Notes: a model not told the origin generated them from the sequence alone. 64,000 nt of DNA from Strigamia acuminata (GCA_949358305.1 OX442321.1:806001-870000), one strand, 5' to 3'. Numbered from the stretch's first letter, positions 9,665 to 22,557 are shown. Made by a program: numbers and translations.

Positions 9665-12600
9665 ATGGCCGACATGAGCCAAGATCCCCGTTCCATGACC
9701 ACAGATTTGCGACTGGCTTCTGGCGGCCCCACACAAGGTAACCCGCATTCCCCCCTCCAAACAAACCCCTCCCGCACCCCCAAACACCCCAAACACCCAC
9801 AACACGACCCGAATTCACCCGAACACGACCCAAAACGAGGTCGCCACATTTGCATCCCGATAACCCGAAATTAATTCGTCGATTTCTTTTTTAAAAAAAT
9901 GTCCACGTGGCTCAATCTCATTAATTTCTTGCAACGTTTGCAGGTTCGCGCTCGATGAACGGACCTTACGGGGACAGTTTACTAGGAATGGCGAATTACC
10001 AGCAGCAGCAACAACAGCAAACGGAAACGTATAACGGAATCCAGCAGAAGTATCCGCCTGCGAACGCTTACCAGGGCCCGTTCCCGGCCCCCAGCACGAT
10101 CCAGAAACAACCACCGTCGTATTCGACGTCCCAGCTCGCCTTCCCGTCGCAGAACCAAGCGAACACGCCGTTGCGAGCGCCGTATTACCAGCAACAAGAA
10201 ATGCCGTTCTCCAACGGGCCACCAATGATGAATTCCGCAGGCCCACCCGTCCCCAACGGGCCCCTGATGGGCATGCACAATTATAGACCTCCGATGGGTC
10301 AAGTGCCCCCTGCAAATGGTGGCATAAACAACATAGGTATAAAGATATGGCCGAAATTTGGCGAAAAGTGGCGAAAAAATGTTGAAAAATGACGAAAATT
10401 TGACAAAAATGTCGAAAATTTGACAAAAATGTCGAAAATTTGACAAAAATGTCGAAAATTTGACAAAAATGTCGAAAATTTGACAAAAATGTCGAAAATT
10501 TGGCAAAAATGGCAAAAATTTGGCGAAAAATATTGAAAGTTTAGCGAAAAATGTCGAAAATTTGGCAAAAATGGCAAAAATTTGGCGAAAAATGTTGAAA
10601 GTTTAGCGAAAAATGTCGAAAATTTGGCAAAAAGTGGCGAAAAAATGTTGAAAATTTGGCAAAAATGTCAAAAATTTGGCAAAAATGGCAAAAATTTGGC
10701 GAAAAATGTTGAGGTTTAGCGAAAAATGTCGAAAATTTGGCAAAAAGTGGCGAAAAAATGTTGAAAATTTGATAAAAATGTCGAAAATTTGGCAAAAATG
10801 TCGAAAATTTGGCAAAAATGTCAAAATTTTGGCAAAAATTTAGCGAAAAATATTGAAAATTGGCATTAATTGGCGAAAAATGTCAAATTTTGGCTAAATT
10901 TGATGGATTTAGTTGTAATTTCTTGTGATTTTGGCTTTGGCACTCGCATGGTTTCAATGCATGATGAACAGAATTAACTTTGTGTAGGATTCCCTCCCCA
11001 TCTGCTCGCGCCTTACGATTCGCGGACCCCGACTTTGATCACTCCTTCCGGGTCAGGTATAATTTCTCCCACTCTTTCGTCTCTAACTTGTTGTTGTTTT
11101 TCGTCACTAAAATAATGGAATTAATGGAATCTCGTACGTTTTTCCGCATTCCCGTTATAACCAGAACCGACTTCAACGAAGTCATCCCGAAATCCGTCAC
11201 CCATCCCCACGCAGCGCTACGACGCAATGGAGGGTCAGTTTTCCTCTGGTCCAAGTACGTGTATATATACCTGACTAATCGCACTAACCAACACTTTCCA
11301 TACAAATAATCATTTTTATTCAAATTTATCAATTCCAGCAACAGCTTTTGACGCTTTTTTCTCTTTTTATAGGTCCCTCCGCGGCCTATCCACTAATTCG
11401 GGGCCCCGGGCCCCCGAAAAGTGTCGAAAATGCGCCGAAACCAATGATGACGCGAACTAGTTTGCCTAGTATCGCCGATCAACCGCGATTTGAAGGTCCA
11501 CCGCCACCGGAAGCAGCGCCGCAACATTTCGCGCAGAAACCTGGACCTGCACGACGACAATATCCGCAACAAGTATTGTTTTTATTTGATTTTGTTTAAT
11601 TTTTATTGATTTTATTACTTTTAGGCTGCTTACGATCAAGCGGCGTATCCGCCTGGTGGGAATTTTCAAGCACAGCCGGCTGGGGCGCCGGTTGAGGCAA
11701 CGTCGCCATCTTATCCCAATTATGGCGGAGGTTACAATCAACAACAACAACAACAACAACAACAACAGCAGCAACAAACACAGGGTTTTAGTCAGATGGC
11801 GCAACAATTTGATAGTTTAAATTTACATGTTTGTAGAGAATTTTTTTTTGTTTTTTTTTGGATTTTTTTTATAGTTAATTCGTATTTTTGGTTTTAGAAT
11901 AATGAAGCTGTCGATTTGTTGCAAAATAGGAATATCTTACCACCGTTTCCAATAGAGCCGACGAAAGTCGTGCTGCCGCAACAGAATTTTAGAAATGTTC
12001 AATGTAATACTGAGTAAGTTTATTTTTTATTTTTATTTTTATAAAAATTTGATGTTAATGAAATTTTTATTTTTCAGTATTTTTCGTTGTACTCTGACAA
12101 GAATTCCCGATACCGCGGCGTTACTGCAGAAATCGCGATTACCATTTGGAATTTTGATTCATCCTTTTAAAGATTTAAGTGTAGGTTTCCCTGTTTCATC
12201 TGCATTCACTTAAACCAAGAATACAGTTTTCAGAGCGAAAATTGCAGTTTCCAGACCGAAAATTTCAATTTTAGGCCAAAAATTGCAGTTTTTTAGCCGA
12301 AAATATTAGTTTTAGGTCGAAAATAGCAGTTTTAGGCCAAAGATATTAGTTTTAGGCCAAAAATTTGCAATTTTTAGACCGAAAATATCAGATTTAGGCC
12401 GAAAATATCAATTTTAGGCCGAAAATATCAATTTTAGGCCGAAAATTTGCAGTTTTAGGCTGAAAATTTGCAGTTTTAGGCCGAAAATATCAGTTATAGG
12501 CCGAAAATTGCAGTTTTAGGCAAAAATTGCAGTTTTTTAGCCGAAAATTTTAGTATTAGGCCGAAAATATCAGTTTAAGGCCGAAAATTTGCAGTTTTTA

Positions 12601-15600
12601 GGCCAAATAGTGTAGTTTTTAGGCCGAAAATGGCATTTTTTATGCTCAACGATGGACCTCAATTAAAAAATCCATTTTTACTCCCAAAAATACATCTTTA
12701 GTTCATAAAATTGCAAATTTTACTCAGAAAGGTTTATTATTTGAGATTGAATTTGCGATTGTCAAACAAGAAAATTATTTAATGAAATAAAATGTTATCT
12801 TTAGAATTTGCCGGTCATCCAGTGCACGACGATTGTCCGCTGTCGTTATTGCCGCACCTATATCAATCCTTTCGTCGAATTCAACGAGCACAGGCGCTGG
12901 AAATGCAACTTGTGTTATCGGTTGAACGATCGTAAGAACACAATCATCAAATTTAATTATTTTTTCCAATTAAATTGAATTTGTTTCAGTGCCCGATGAA
13001 TTTCTGTACGACCCGGTGAGTAAAAACTACGGCGATCCGAACAGAAGACCCGAAATCAAGTCGGCCACGATAGAATTCATCGCCCCGTCAGAATACATGG
13101 TGAAAGTGATTGAATTTCTGGATGTTTTGAATTTGTTTTGAATTTAATGTTTTTTGATTTCAGTTGCGCCCGCCTCAGCCTGCCGTGTATCTGTTCGTTT
13201 TAGACGTTTCCCGCGCCGCCACCGACACGGGATACCTCAAAGTGTTTTGCGACACACTGTTGGATGAACTGGATAAAATCCCGGGCGACACGAGAACTCA
13301 AATCGGGTTCATCACGTACGACAGTTGCGTTCATTTCTACAATTTGAGCGAAGGATTGTCGCAGCCGCAGATGATGGTCGTTTCGGATGTGGATGAAATT
13401 TTTTTGCCTTATCCCGAGAACTTGTTGGTCAACTTGAGCGAGTCCAAAGAAGTATAGCAAAAAGTTTGATTAGAATTCGATTTTTTTCGCTAAATTTAAT
13501 GTTTAAGCCGAAAATTTATGGATGCAAATCGAAATTTTCACGTAAAATAGAATTTTGTAGACGAAAATCGAATTTTGTAAATTTTTATAGACAAAAATCG
13601 GGTTTTTTAGACAAAAATCTGATTTTTTAGACAAAAATCGAATTTTTTAAACAAAAATCGAATTTTTTAGATCAAAATTGGTTTTTTTAGACAAAAAAAA
13701 TCGAATTATTTGACAGAAATTAGGAATTTTTTAATTTCAAAAGATTGAATTATTAATTGAATTTATTCTTTTTAAAATTTCAGTTAATCCAAGATCTGAT
13801 AAACCAACTGCCAATGAAATTCATGGAGAGCCAAAATCCGGATAGCGCGATGGGCGCCGCGTTACAGGCGGCGTACAAATTGATTTCCCCGACCGGTGGA
13901 CGCATTACCGTCTTCCAGTGCACGATGCCAAACTTTGGTCCTGGAGCTGTCAAGTCGCGAGAAGACCCGAACATGCGAGCTGCCAAAGACATTCAAAATC
14001 TGGGTCCTGCCAACGATTTCTACAAGAAATTATCGTTGGATTGCTCCGGCCAACAAGTGGCTGTAGATCTCTTCGTTTTGGCCACGCAATACGTCGATAT
14101 TGCAACCTTATGTAATCCAAAAACATTTATTTGTCGTATTTTTCGTTTAAATGTGACGTAAATACCGTAAAAAAATTATTTTGGCTGCCTAATTGATGCA
14201 AACATTACGAAAAATTTATTTGAAATGTGAAATTAACGTAAATTCTATGAAAAATGTGATTTTTACGTTTTAAATAACCTAAATATTACAAAAAAAAATT
14301 TATTTTTACCGTAAATTGTACGAAAATGTGATTTTTACGGTTTATTTTACGTGTGTGTTCTGCCAAATGTGATTTTTACGTTTTAAATAACGTAAATTTT
14401 ACGTAAAATGACATTTGTACGGTTTATTTTACGTGTGTGTTTCGCCAAATGTGATTTTTACGTTTTAAATAACGTAAATGTTACGGAAATGTGATTTTTA
14501 CGGTTTATTTTACGTGTGTGTTCCGCAAAATGTGATTTTTACGTTTTAAATAACGTAAATGTTACGTAAAATGACATTTGTACGGTTTAATTAACCAGAT
14601 ATTAGGAAAAATGTCATTTTTACGCTTTAATTGACGAAATTTTATGCAAATTTCTATATTTATACTCATCTTTATACTTTGTAGCATGCGCATCTAAATA
14701 TTCCGGTGGTTGCATTCATTATTACCAAGGATTCGATGCTTTTGCCAACGCTTCGGAGACCGATCGATTCGAGGGCGATTTACGGAGATATTTAACCCGC
14801 AAAGTGGGATTCGAATCCGTGATGAGAATTCGTTGCACAAAGGGTGAGAAATGACAAAAAAACATTAAAAAATCAGCGAAACTAATCGAAATATTTGGAA
14901 ATAGGCTTAAACATTCACACTTTCCACGGTAACTTTTTTGTGCGCTCGACGGACCTGCTCTCGCTGCCCAACATCAACCCGGACGCCGGTTTCGGCATGC
15001 AAGTGTCGATCGTGGAGCAGTTGAACGAGTGCAACACGGCGTGTTTCCAGGCCGCGCTGCTCTACACTTCGAGCAAGGGTGAACGCAGGATTCGCGTGCA
15101 CACGCTGTGCTTGCCGGTCACTAATCAGTTGATGGAACTTCTGGGCTCCGCCGACCAGCAGGCCATTGTCGGCGTTTTGGTGAAAATGGCTGCCGACAGA
15201 TCCATCACGTCGTCTTTAACTGATGCGAGAGAAGCGTTGATCAATGCGTGCGTCGATCCAGCGGGGGTGTTCAAGATGGCGCTCAGCAGCGGCTTCGGTC
15301 GTTTGCTGCTCCCTTCGTCGTTGCGTTTGTTGCCGATGTACATTTTGGCCATCTTGAAACACGTAATTTTATTTTTTTTGGCGAAATTTTGGACATTTTT
15401 TGATGATTTTGGTGGAAAAATCGAAAAAATTTGACCAATTTTGTTGATTTTTCTGCTAAATCGTAAAATTATATTATTTATGCTGATTTTTGCAGAAAAT
15501 GTCGAAAATATTCTGCAATTTTGTTGGTTTTTGGTGAAAATATCAAACGTTAAAATTGATTTGTTTTGTTTTGGCAGGTTGCTTTCCGCGTGGGCGTAAG

Positions 15601-16480
15601 CACACGTTTGGATGAACGTGTTTTCGCTATGAATCAGATGAAGACGTTACCGCTTGCTCAACTCATGCTTTACATTTATCCCAATATGTACCCCGTACAC
15701 TCTTTGGATACAAAAGTACGCTTTAAAACGACCGTAAAAATCAGTAGCAGCACAAGGATGGCTAAAAAAATAACATTTTGCTTCAAAAATGCAGTTTTTC
15801 GTTTAAAAATGACGATATTTACACGGAAAATGCATTTCCGGAGAGAAAAAATACATTTTTCGTGTTTGGAACCTTTGTGCTGCCTCTGGTAAAACCTCGA
15901 AGAAAGATATTTACATTTTGTTTAATTTAGAACGCGATTCGCGATGAAGATAAAATGATTCCGCAGCCGAATTTGCTGCAGTTGTCGTCGGAGAAGATCG
16001 ACAGTCACGGTGCCTATTTGCTCGACGCAGGACATCGGTTCATTTTATACATTTGTCGTTCGGTCAGCGACCAATTTTGTAATTTAGTGCTCAGAGCTAA
16101 CAACTTTTCTTTAATCGACGACAGACTGGTAAAATTTAATCTAAAAAAATCGTAAATTGTGAAAATTGACTATTTTTTCCAACTAATTAGATCGAGCTGC
16201 CAGAATTAGAAAATCCACTGTCAGAATTACTTCGCACTTTTATTTCCTATTTACAGTCTCAAAGGCCCTTTCACGCGACTTTTCACGTTATTAGGTTCGA
16301 ATTAAATTTCAATTTATTCGTTACTTGCGACGGGATTTAATTTTTTTTTCTTTCGTTATTTTCAGGGAGGATAGCAAAAACAAACAAATGTTTCTCCAGT
16401 ATATGGTCGAAGATAGATCAGAATCGTCTTACTCTTATTACGAGTTCTTGCAATACCTGAAGCAATTGTTAACAAAATAA
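9665..16480 (+). CDS. SEC24: SEC24, COPII coat cargo adaptor, A/B class (18 exons, 1083 aa)
   Basis: SEC24 binds export cargo in the COPII inner coat with SEC23 at ER exit sites. Exons I infer: 9665-9737, 9944-10336, 10988-11056, 11165-11233, 11373-11572, 11625-11828, 11898-12013, 12078-12180, 12805-12931, 12990-13099, 13164-13451, 13784-14111, 14685-14843, 14905-15362, 15578-15715, 15931-16128, 16191-16294, 16366-16480. Phases agree throughout and total 3252 nt. The N-terminal 370 or so residues are Pro/Gln/Gly-rich and disordered, with two polyQ stretches (13 Q in exon 6). Then follow a zinc finger (C422-x2-C425-x17-C443-x2-C446), the trunk domain (from [15 protein letters not shown]), beta-sandwich, helical domain ([33 protein letters not shown]) and gelsolin-like end (SYYEFL). 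A/B class is inferred from the core and C-terminus. The least certain exons are 3 and 4. Confidence 0.93.
10362..10895. repeat. Minisatellite in SEC24 intron 2 (20 bp unit)
   Basis: Tandem copies of GAAAATTTGACAAAAATGTC and variants (GGCAAAAATGGC, GGCGAAAAATGTT) fill most of intron 2. Two A-runs per 20 bp are spaced 10 bp apart. The array is open in several minus-strand frames but encodes only low-complexity repeats. Confidence 0.9.
12229..12640. repeat. Minisatellite in SEC24 intron 8 (about 20 bp unit)
   Basis: About twenty degenerate copies of GAAAATATCAGTTTTAGGCC. A-run and T-run are 10 bp apart. Unit length varies by a base or two where AT becomes TTGC. Confidence 0.9.
13500..13735. repeat. 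Minisatellite in SEC24 intron 11 (20 bp unit)
   Basis: Degenerate copies of AGACAAAAATCGAATTTTTT, best preserved from about 13570 to 13700, with alternating A5 and T6 runs on a 10 bp spacing. Unrelated in sequence to the arrays in introns 2 and 8. Confidence 0.8.
14155..14640. repeat. Higher-order tandem repeat in SEC24 intron 12
   Basis: Alternating modules containing ATGTGATTTTTACG, TAACGTAAATGTTACG and TTTTACGTGTGTGTTC recur with a spacing near 83 bp across at least three copies. The modules are themselves built from TTTACG/CGTAAA inverted words. Confidence 0.8.
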
Positions 16481-16591
16481 TATTTATTGATTAACTACGA
16501 ATTAATTTTATATATCTTAGTCAATTTTAAGGACAACAGAATAATTCTAATTATCGAAAAATGAAGTGGATCAAAAATGTTTTGATAGTGA

Positions 16592-16631
16592 AATAAAATC
16601 GTGGTAAAAAGTGTGTCCGAAAATAAATAAA
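16592..16631 (+). terminator. SEC24 poly(A) signals
   Basis: AATAAA at 16592-16597 and overlapping AATAAATAAA at 16622-16631, followed by GTTGTATG. They lie 110-150 nt past the stop, a plausible short 3' UTR. Confidence 0.6.
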
Positions 16632-16639
16632 AAGTTGTA

Positions 16640-18035
16640 TGCACAAAGTTAAATACGGGTCTAGTTATTTTACGTTTAAAAATTTAAAAAAATGTATAGA
16701 TTTTAAGGAACCGCCATGTTTTACCAATTCCAGTCAAGTTGTGAACCAAACGAAGATAGTTGGAACCGGAAATAGCGTCACAACTACAGTAGTATTTGGG
16801 ATAGGACAACCCGCAGTTTATCGTCGGCTGTTTTAATCCGCAACGTGAAAGCACTGAAGTAAAAAAATTGAACGAATTTAAATTAACATCACTAATCCTT
16901 TTCATCTCGTACTTTATGAATAGATTCGGCGTGAAATCGTAAAAATTAGATTACAACCGAAAAAAGGTGGGAATTTCAAATTTTAAGGTACGTTAGGCCT
17001 ATTTCCGGCTTTTTACAAATCGAGTCATTAAAAATTGTTGTTTTTGTTAAATTTTTCACATTTTTGTCCAAAATTTTGTGAAAATAATCGAGAAAAATAA
17101 CTAAAACTTCCCATTTGACTGATGTTTCAAGGCGGTGTAGTGGATTATGGAAATTAATGGCTATTCGGTGTTCGGTTGTTAATCATGCAAAGTTGACGTT
17201 GATTTAACGCAGCAGTTGAAAACGAATTGAAAACATCTTCTATCTACTTGAAACACAAGTCAAGCAATAATTCAAAAGGCCGGGGAAAAAAAAATGAACG
17301 TTAAAGTTCATTAAATTTAATTGAAAAATGGAAATGATGGCGAGGACGCATTGAAAATTACGCATCAAGTTGCATATCCTTTTTAATTACTTTACAATTC
17401 AAAAATCAATAAGTGCTCATTGCTCAAATTTAATTTGCCACTTTGGATTCACCGAACGCATAATGACAAGTCACTAATTGGTGTCTTCATTAAAGAATTA
17501 AATAAATTGCAGGTGGCGCCACTCGTGGCAAACTGCGCAACTAAAACCATTTATAAACTTCCATTTTCAAGTTTCAACAGGTGGTCTGATTGGCTTTTAT
17601 AGGTCACATGACTGAAAAATTTAGTCATTGATGAGGCAATTTGAATTTTATAAGAAGCCATTTTTGTTTTATTTTTTCAATTTTATTTATTTATTTAAAT
17701 TTTATTGATTTGAAAAAGATGCCGTCATTGATGTATCTTTCATCCAACTCTTCCCTGAAACCTGTTTTAAATCAACATTTGTTCAAAAAACATGAGGAAC
17801 CCGGGCACAGGGGTGTATAATGTGGAAAGGGGAAAGTGAAGTGACTGGGATCCCCCTTCGTAGAAATAATACACTTGATGTTTTTCTAACAACCAAATGA
17901 TCAAAATGCAACAAAAAAAAAACTAGGGTTAAATATTTAAATTCTTCAGCTTTTTGCAACATTTAATTACAATGTGACTGGAATTGCAAACCAATGAACC
18001 GGATTTGCTGATTAGAAGACTTGCAACGAGTTTTA
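16640..18035. other. Gene-free DNA downstream of SEC24
   Basis: AT-rich sequence with no coding signal or complete element that I recognise on either strand. Confidence 0.5.
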
Positions 18036-18838
18036 CATCAATGGTTGGATTTGCATCAAAATTTGTTGGTTTTGCATAAAAATTTGTTGGCTTTGCATCA
18101 AAATTTGTTGGTTTTGCATCAAAATTTGTTGGATTTGGATCTATTTGTTTGATTTTCTTCTAAATTTGTGGGATTTGCATCAAAATTTGTTGGTTTTGCA
18201 TCAAAATTTGTTGGTTTTGCATCAAAATTTGTTGGTTTTGCATCAAAATTTGTTGGTTTTGCATCAAAATTTGTTGGTTTTGCATCAAAATTTGTTGGTT
18301 TTGCATCAAAATTTGTTGGATTTTGATCTATTTGTTTGATTTTCATCTAAATTGGTTGGATTAGCATCAACATTTGTTGATTTTGCATCAAAATTTATTG
18401 GATTTGCATTAAAATTTGTTGGATTTTGATCCATTTGTTTGATTTGCATCTAAATTGGTTGGATTAGCATCAACATTTGTTGATTTTGCATCAAAATTTA
18501 TTGAATTGCATCAAAATTTGTTGGATTTGGATCAATTTGTTTGATTTTCTTCTAAATTTGTGGGATTTGCATGAAAATTTGTTGAATTTGCATCAAAATT
18601 TGTTGGTTTTGCATCAAAATTTGTTGGTTTTGGATCAAAATTTGTTGGTTTTGCATCAAAATTTGTTGATTTTGCATCAAAATCTGTTGATTTTGCATCA
18701 AAATCTGTTGATTTTGCATCAAAATTTATTGGATTTGCATCAAAATTTGTTGGATTTGGATCTATTCGTTTGATTTGCATCAAAATTTGTTGGATTTGGA
18801 TCTATTCGTTTGATTTGCATCAAAATTTGTTGGATACC
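18036..18838. repeat. Long minisatellite, 21 bp unit (GCATCAAAATTTGTTGG type)
   Basis: About 35 copies of a 21 bp unit: GCATCAAAATTTGTTGG plus TTTT or ATTT. Occasional variants contain GGATCTATTTGTTTGATTTTC and impose a higher-order pattern of about 170-250 bp. As 21 is divisible by 3, both strands read as seven-residue repeats (for example NFDAKPT); these are not genes. Confidence 0.93.
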
Positions 18839-18944
18839 CGCATTGAAACGGATAATAATCACACCTGGTGACAAGAAACACCGGTCAATTAAAATGCCGG
18901 CCTTCTTGCTGTTCACTGCGGCTTTTATAACAAAATCGCCATTC

Positions 18945-19541
18945 TTAGCGGGCTGCAACTAAAACCCCCGCTCGGAATTCTCGTATTGCAACACCGCTGC
19001 ATTCGGCTTTGCCTTCAGTTATTTGTTGATGCAGGCAAACGAGCAGGAAGCGGAAGTTTGGAGGGTAGAGAGAGGATTCTGGAAGACAGCAGGTGCCGAT
19101 CGATGAAGGCGAGAATGATTGTACGAAAGCAACGGCGGTGGCGAGCTCAGAATCAATTCTTAGCCGTGAGTGCGCTCTTGGAGTCATTGATCCTGGCTCG
19201 GTGTATTTTGGCGCTTGCGCACTGAATGAACACCACATGTCAATGATCCTCCTGGGCACACGCGAGTTGCTGACGTCGGGTGATGTCACGAGGGGGCGAA
19301 AAGCTTGTAGATGTATGTGCTGTGGTGGACGCGAGAGGTGCTTAACCTTTGCAAGTACCCTGGCGGTGGGGTTTTTGGTGTTTTGGTGCTGATGCATTTT
19401 GTATTTGGATTTTAAGATATTTTTGCACTTTGAATAATGCACTTTTATTGCACAACTTTGACCAGAGGTTGCAGGAGTTGCGTCTGATTGATGGCATGTG
19501 CTCAGTTGAGGCCAGTAAGCAGCCAGGGGTCTCAAACTCAA
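18945..19541 (-). other. Unexplained 198-codon open frame
   Basis: An ATG-to-stop frame in a locally GC-richer patch just right of the 21 bp minisatellite. The protein is Ser/Pro/Arg-rich, with no domain, signal peptide or repeat I recognise. Overlapping plus-strand frames of 79 and 99 codons are also open. It may be a chance frame or part of an unrecognised transposon. Confidence 0.15.
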
Positions 19542-19560
19542 TTACTCTTTGGGCCATAAT
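19524..19560 (+). mobile_element. hAT-type terminal fragment
   Basis: CAGGGGTCTCAAACTCAATT followed by a GGGCC word is a typical hAT transposon end. The partner end is not found nearby. Confidence 0.45.
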
Positions 19561-20899
19561 GGGGAGAAAAGTTTTGTCTGTCAAGAAGTGTGTGAATTGT
19601 TAGTTGGGGCTTTTGAGGACCACATGCAATGCAGTCATGCACAGCCACTGTTGTGTACTTGATCCAGAGACCCAATATAGTGGAAGATTTAATCTGATAT
19701 TTGGTTTAGCTGCGTTTTAATCATGTCTGGATTAAATTTGTTTATTCTATTGGGTTAGTGAGGCGTATTTTCATGCGTTTACATGCCCAGGTGGTGATGG
19801 TGGTTGTAGTTCAGCTTCATGCATGAGAAAGAACAAATTGAAAGTTTTCCTTTGCATCTTTCAGGTGCAAGTTTGCACACAGCACAAAACAATCAAGTTT
19901 TGCAGCTGTCTGAATGACAACTTTTTACTAATACTGGCAAACTGCGACAAAATATGATATCGGTCCGTAATATGATATATACCGTTTTGTAATATATTGG
20001 GTCACAATGTAATACCGGTCCGCAATACAGAAGTCGCTTCATTTCGTTGCCATTTATTTCGTCGCCACCGTTTTTAGGCTGAATCCGCCTCACGTCAAAG
20101 GTTTTTTTTTCTCGTATTCCTAAGAACGCCTAACACCTTACCGGTTTTTTAAAGGAAATCTCCTTCCAGGGAGTACAAGAGCAAAGTACAAAATTTCGTT
20201 TTTCGTTTAAAGTTTCACGTTATAGTTATAAAATTAGACTTAACCTTATACATGTCACGTGATTACCGAAACTAGTATTGTCTTGTTAGCATAAAAAGAG
20301 AGAATTCTTGTTTTTAAATGTTTTAATACAATGCTGCAACTTTATTATTGTGAATTTAAATGAATTCAAAGCAGAAACAATTAGATAAACCGTAACTTGT
20401 GCTCCGTGCGTGAATGAAGCGGAGGATTCAAAATGGCGGCGAAAGAGGTAATTGATAATCCAAGTTTTTAGTCTGTGACGTAAATAGTGGAAAACTACCG
20501 GATTGGCTACAATATTTTCAGAAATAGTGTAAGCTCCGGTGGAATTATAAGTTTTCTACCATACTTATAGGCATAACGGGGGTTTTTATAAGGGAAAAAT
20601 ACCTGTTGCAAACTGCCTATTGTGATAGAATATGACACTGCATTATGTATTCTGGAAAGTGTGAATAAGTGCCATTGCTAATTCGAGGGGATTTAGGAAT
20701 TTATTCTGGGGAATTGAATAAAGAAATTGTTTAGTTTCATTAATGGGATTAAAAATTTCGATTTGTGGCTTTGTATCATTAGCAGTCACGTGATGAATTG
20801 TGGACAAGAGAGGCATCGGACTGAATTGCAATTGCACTCGTAATGCCCAATCAATTTTCATACAAGTGAGAGATTAAAGCGAGGAGTGGCTTGCCCTGT

Positions 20900-20992
20900 C
20901 GATCACCTGTTCCCATCAGAATTCACAAGTTAAGCAGCAGTATCCGATGTGCCTGCTCAGCACATGGATGGATCATATCTTGAGATCTTTTA
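20900..20992 (+). pseudogene. 5S rRNA-like relic (pseudogene or 5S-derived SINE head)
   Basis: From TGTTCCCATCAGAATTC through AAGTTAAGCAGC and CTCAGCACATGGATGG to CTTGAGA, the order and spacing follow the internal promoter part of animal 5S rRNA. The 5S A box is AAGTTAAGCA-like and the C box GTTAGTACTTGGATGG-like. About five extra bases lie between the boxes, and the 5' third of 5S is barely recognisable. It is therefore not a functional 5S gene. I judged the alignment by eye against recalled 5S consensus. Confidence 0.55.
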
Positions 20993-21407
20993 TCTCAATC
21001 GAGGTTTCCTGCTTCGAGGATTAACATGCACTCAAAGGAAAGTGCTGCTAATGACGTCTTTTTTTTACCCACACTGACCACAGCTGTGGACTGGACTACT
21101 GTTTGGACACTGAAAATGGCTACCACAGTGGTGTAGGCAGGGGCAGGGGGGCAGACTACCCCGTGTGGCACTTTTTGGGGGCGGCATTTTTCATGTAAGA
21201 CAATCTTACTTCCTTATACGTAAAGCTGCTATTTTTGCGGAAAATAAAACTTCTCCAAAATGGTTTTATAAGTGTGGATAATGCAAATAGAGCATTTTGA
21301 CAACAAAATTTTTGAAATTGGAGGTATTTTTTAGTCTGCAATTGCCGCAATCGGACCGTAATGCCGCAATTTTGTGGAAAATTTGCAATTTGCCAATATC
21401 ACGTCAT

Positions 21408-21548
21408 AATTTCGTTTAAAAACTTCAAATTTCCTTTAAAAACTTCAAATTTTCTTTAAAAACTTCAAATTTTCTTTAAAAGCTTCAAATTTTCTTTAAA
21501 AACTTCAAATTTTCTTTAAAAACTTCAAATTTTCTTTAAAAACTTTAA
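21408..21548. repeat. Minisatellite, exact 20 bp unit
   Basis: Seven consecutive near-identical copies of AAAACTTCAAATTTTCTTTA. The first copies have CGTTT or CCTTT instead of TCTTT and the last has TTTAAAT. Such low divergence suggests recent amplification. Confidence 0.93.
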
Positions 21549-22307
21549 ATTTGGCATCACGATAGCGTAGTTACGTTTGCATTGCAGTTGAACGTTGTAG
21601 TCCTTGGGAAAAACGTGCGTTGGGCGGTATTGGTTGTTGTTCACGTTGCAGCGGTTTTCTCTCGGGACTCAAGTTTGGGTCACGGCCGATATGTTGGGAA
21701 CGAACCCCTGGCATTATTAATAAATGCCTTAAAAACACTGGATTGCTGTCTCGGAATTGAGAGAGAGAGAGGGACGGTGAATTGCGGTCGAGTAAATGGA
21801 CAGGTGTCAGTCAATCGGCTACTACACTTTATGACCGGCCTTGGAGGCTGTGATTAGTGCAGTTTCCTATAAGCCCTTGGGGTTGAGAGATGAAGCCAGC
21901 TGAGGATTCTTTTCCGCAGGAAATTCAGGTGCACGGCTTTCAGCTGCTAACGAACGGATATTCCGGATGTCAGATAAAATTGACATCTCTATGTTAATTT
22001 TAATTAGATAAAGTTTGACAGAGCAAGTTGTTGTTGTTGTTGCCAACTGGCCAACTCTGTATGTAGTTTTTCTGTAATTTTTCTATTGTTTTATTGGTTT
22101 ATGTTGCCTAATCCATTGAGTGTAAGGGGTCACAACCTAAGTGTCAATAATACAACACAATGCAATCAGGAGTTGTTCACTTTGGACGTTTGGACCTCGT
22201 CAACTCTGTCCACTAGCTGAGCTGTTGGTGAAAGGCCTGTTTGTCTATTGTTTACGCTCTTCTGGGGTACCAGAGGTTGTGGTATAAAATATTATTTAAC
22301 GTTAGAG

Positions 22308-22340
22308 CAGCGCTTCTTAACCGGTGGTGCGACGCACTGA
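22308..22340 (+). mobile_element. hAT-type terminal fragment
   Basis: CAGCGCTTCTTAACCGGTGG followed by TGCGACGC resembles the end of SPIN/Charlie-like hAT elements. No matching opposite end was found. Confidence 0.45.
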
Positions 22341-22557
22341 AGTCAAATTCAGCGTCTCTCAACAACTCCAGCTGACAGACTGATGCAGATAGGTTCCCAG
22401 AAGACTCACCTAGCAGGGGAAGCTTGTACTAAAAGGGGTGTGCCCACCAAGAGAGAATTCTGTTTCAACATAGTCTGGAAAGATAAATTCATTTCTGTTT
22501 TTCCACGATTTCTTTTGATTTAACACGGTTTTAAATATTTTTGGTGTTTGTGTTAGA

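Noticed and set aside
18036-18838. CRISPR-like appearance of regularly repeated about 20 bp units
   Set aside because: Units are contiguous with no unique spacers, and the genome is animal.
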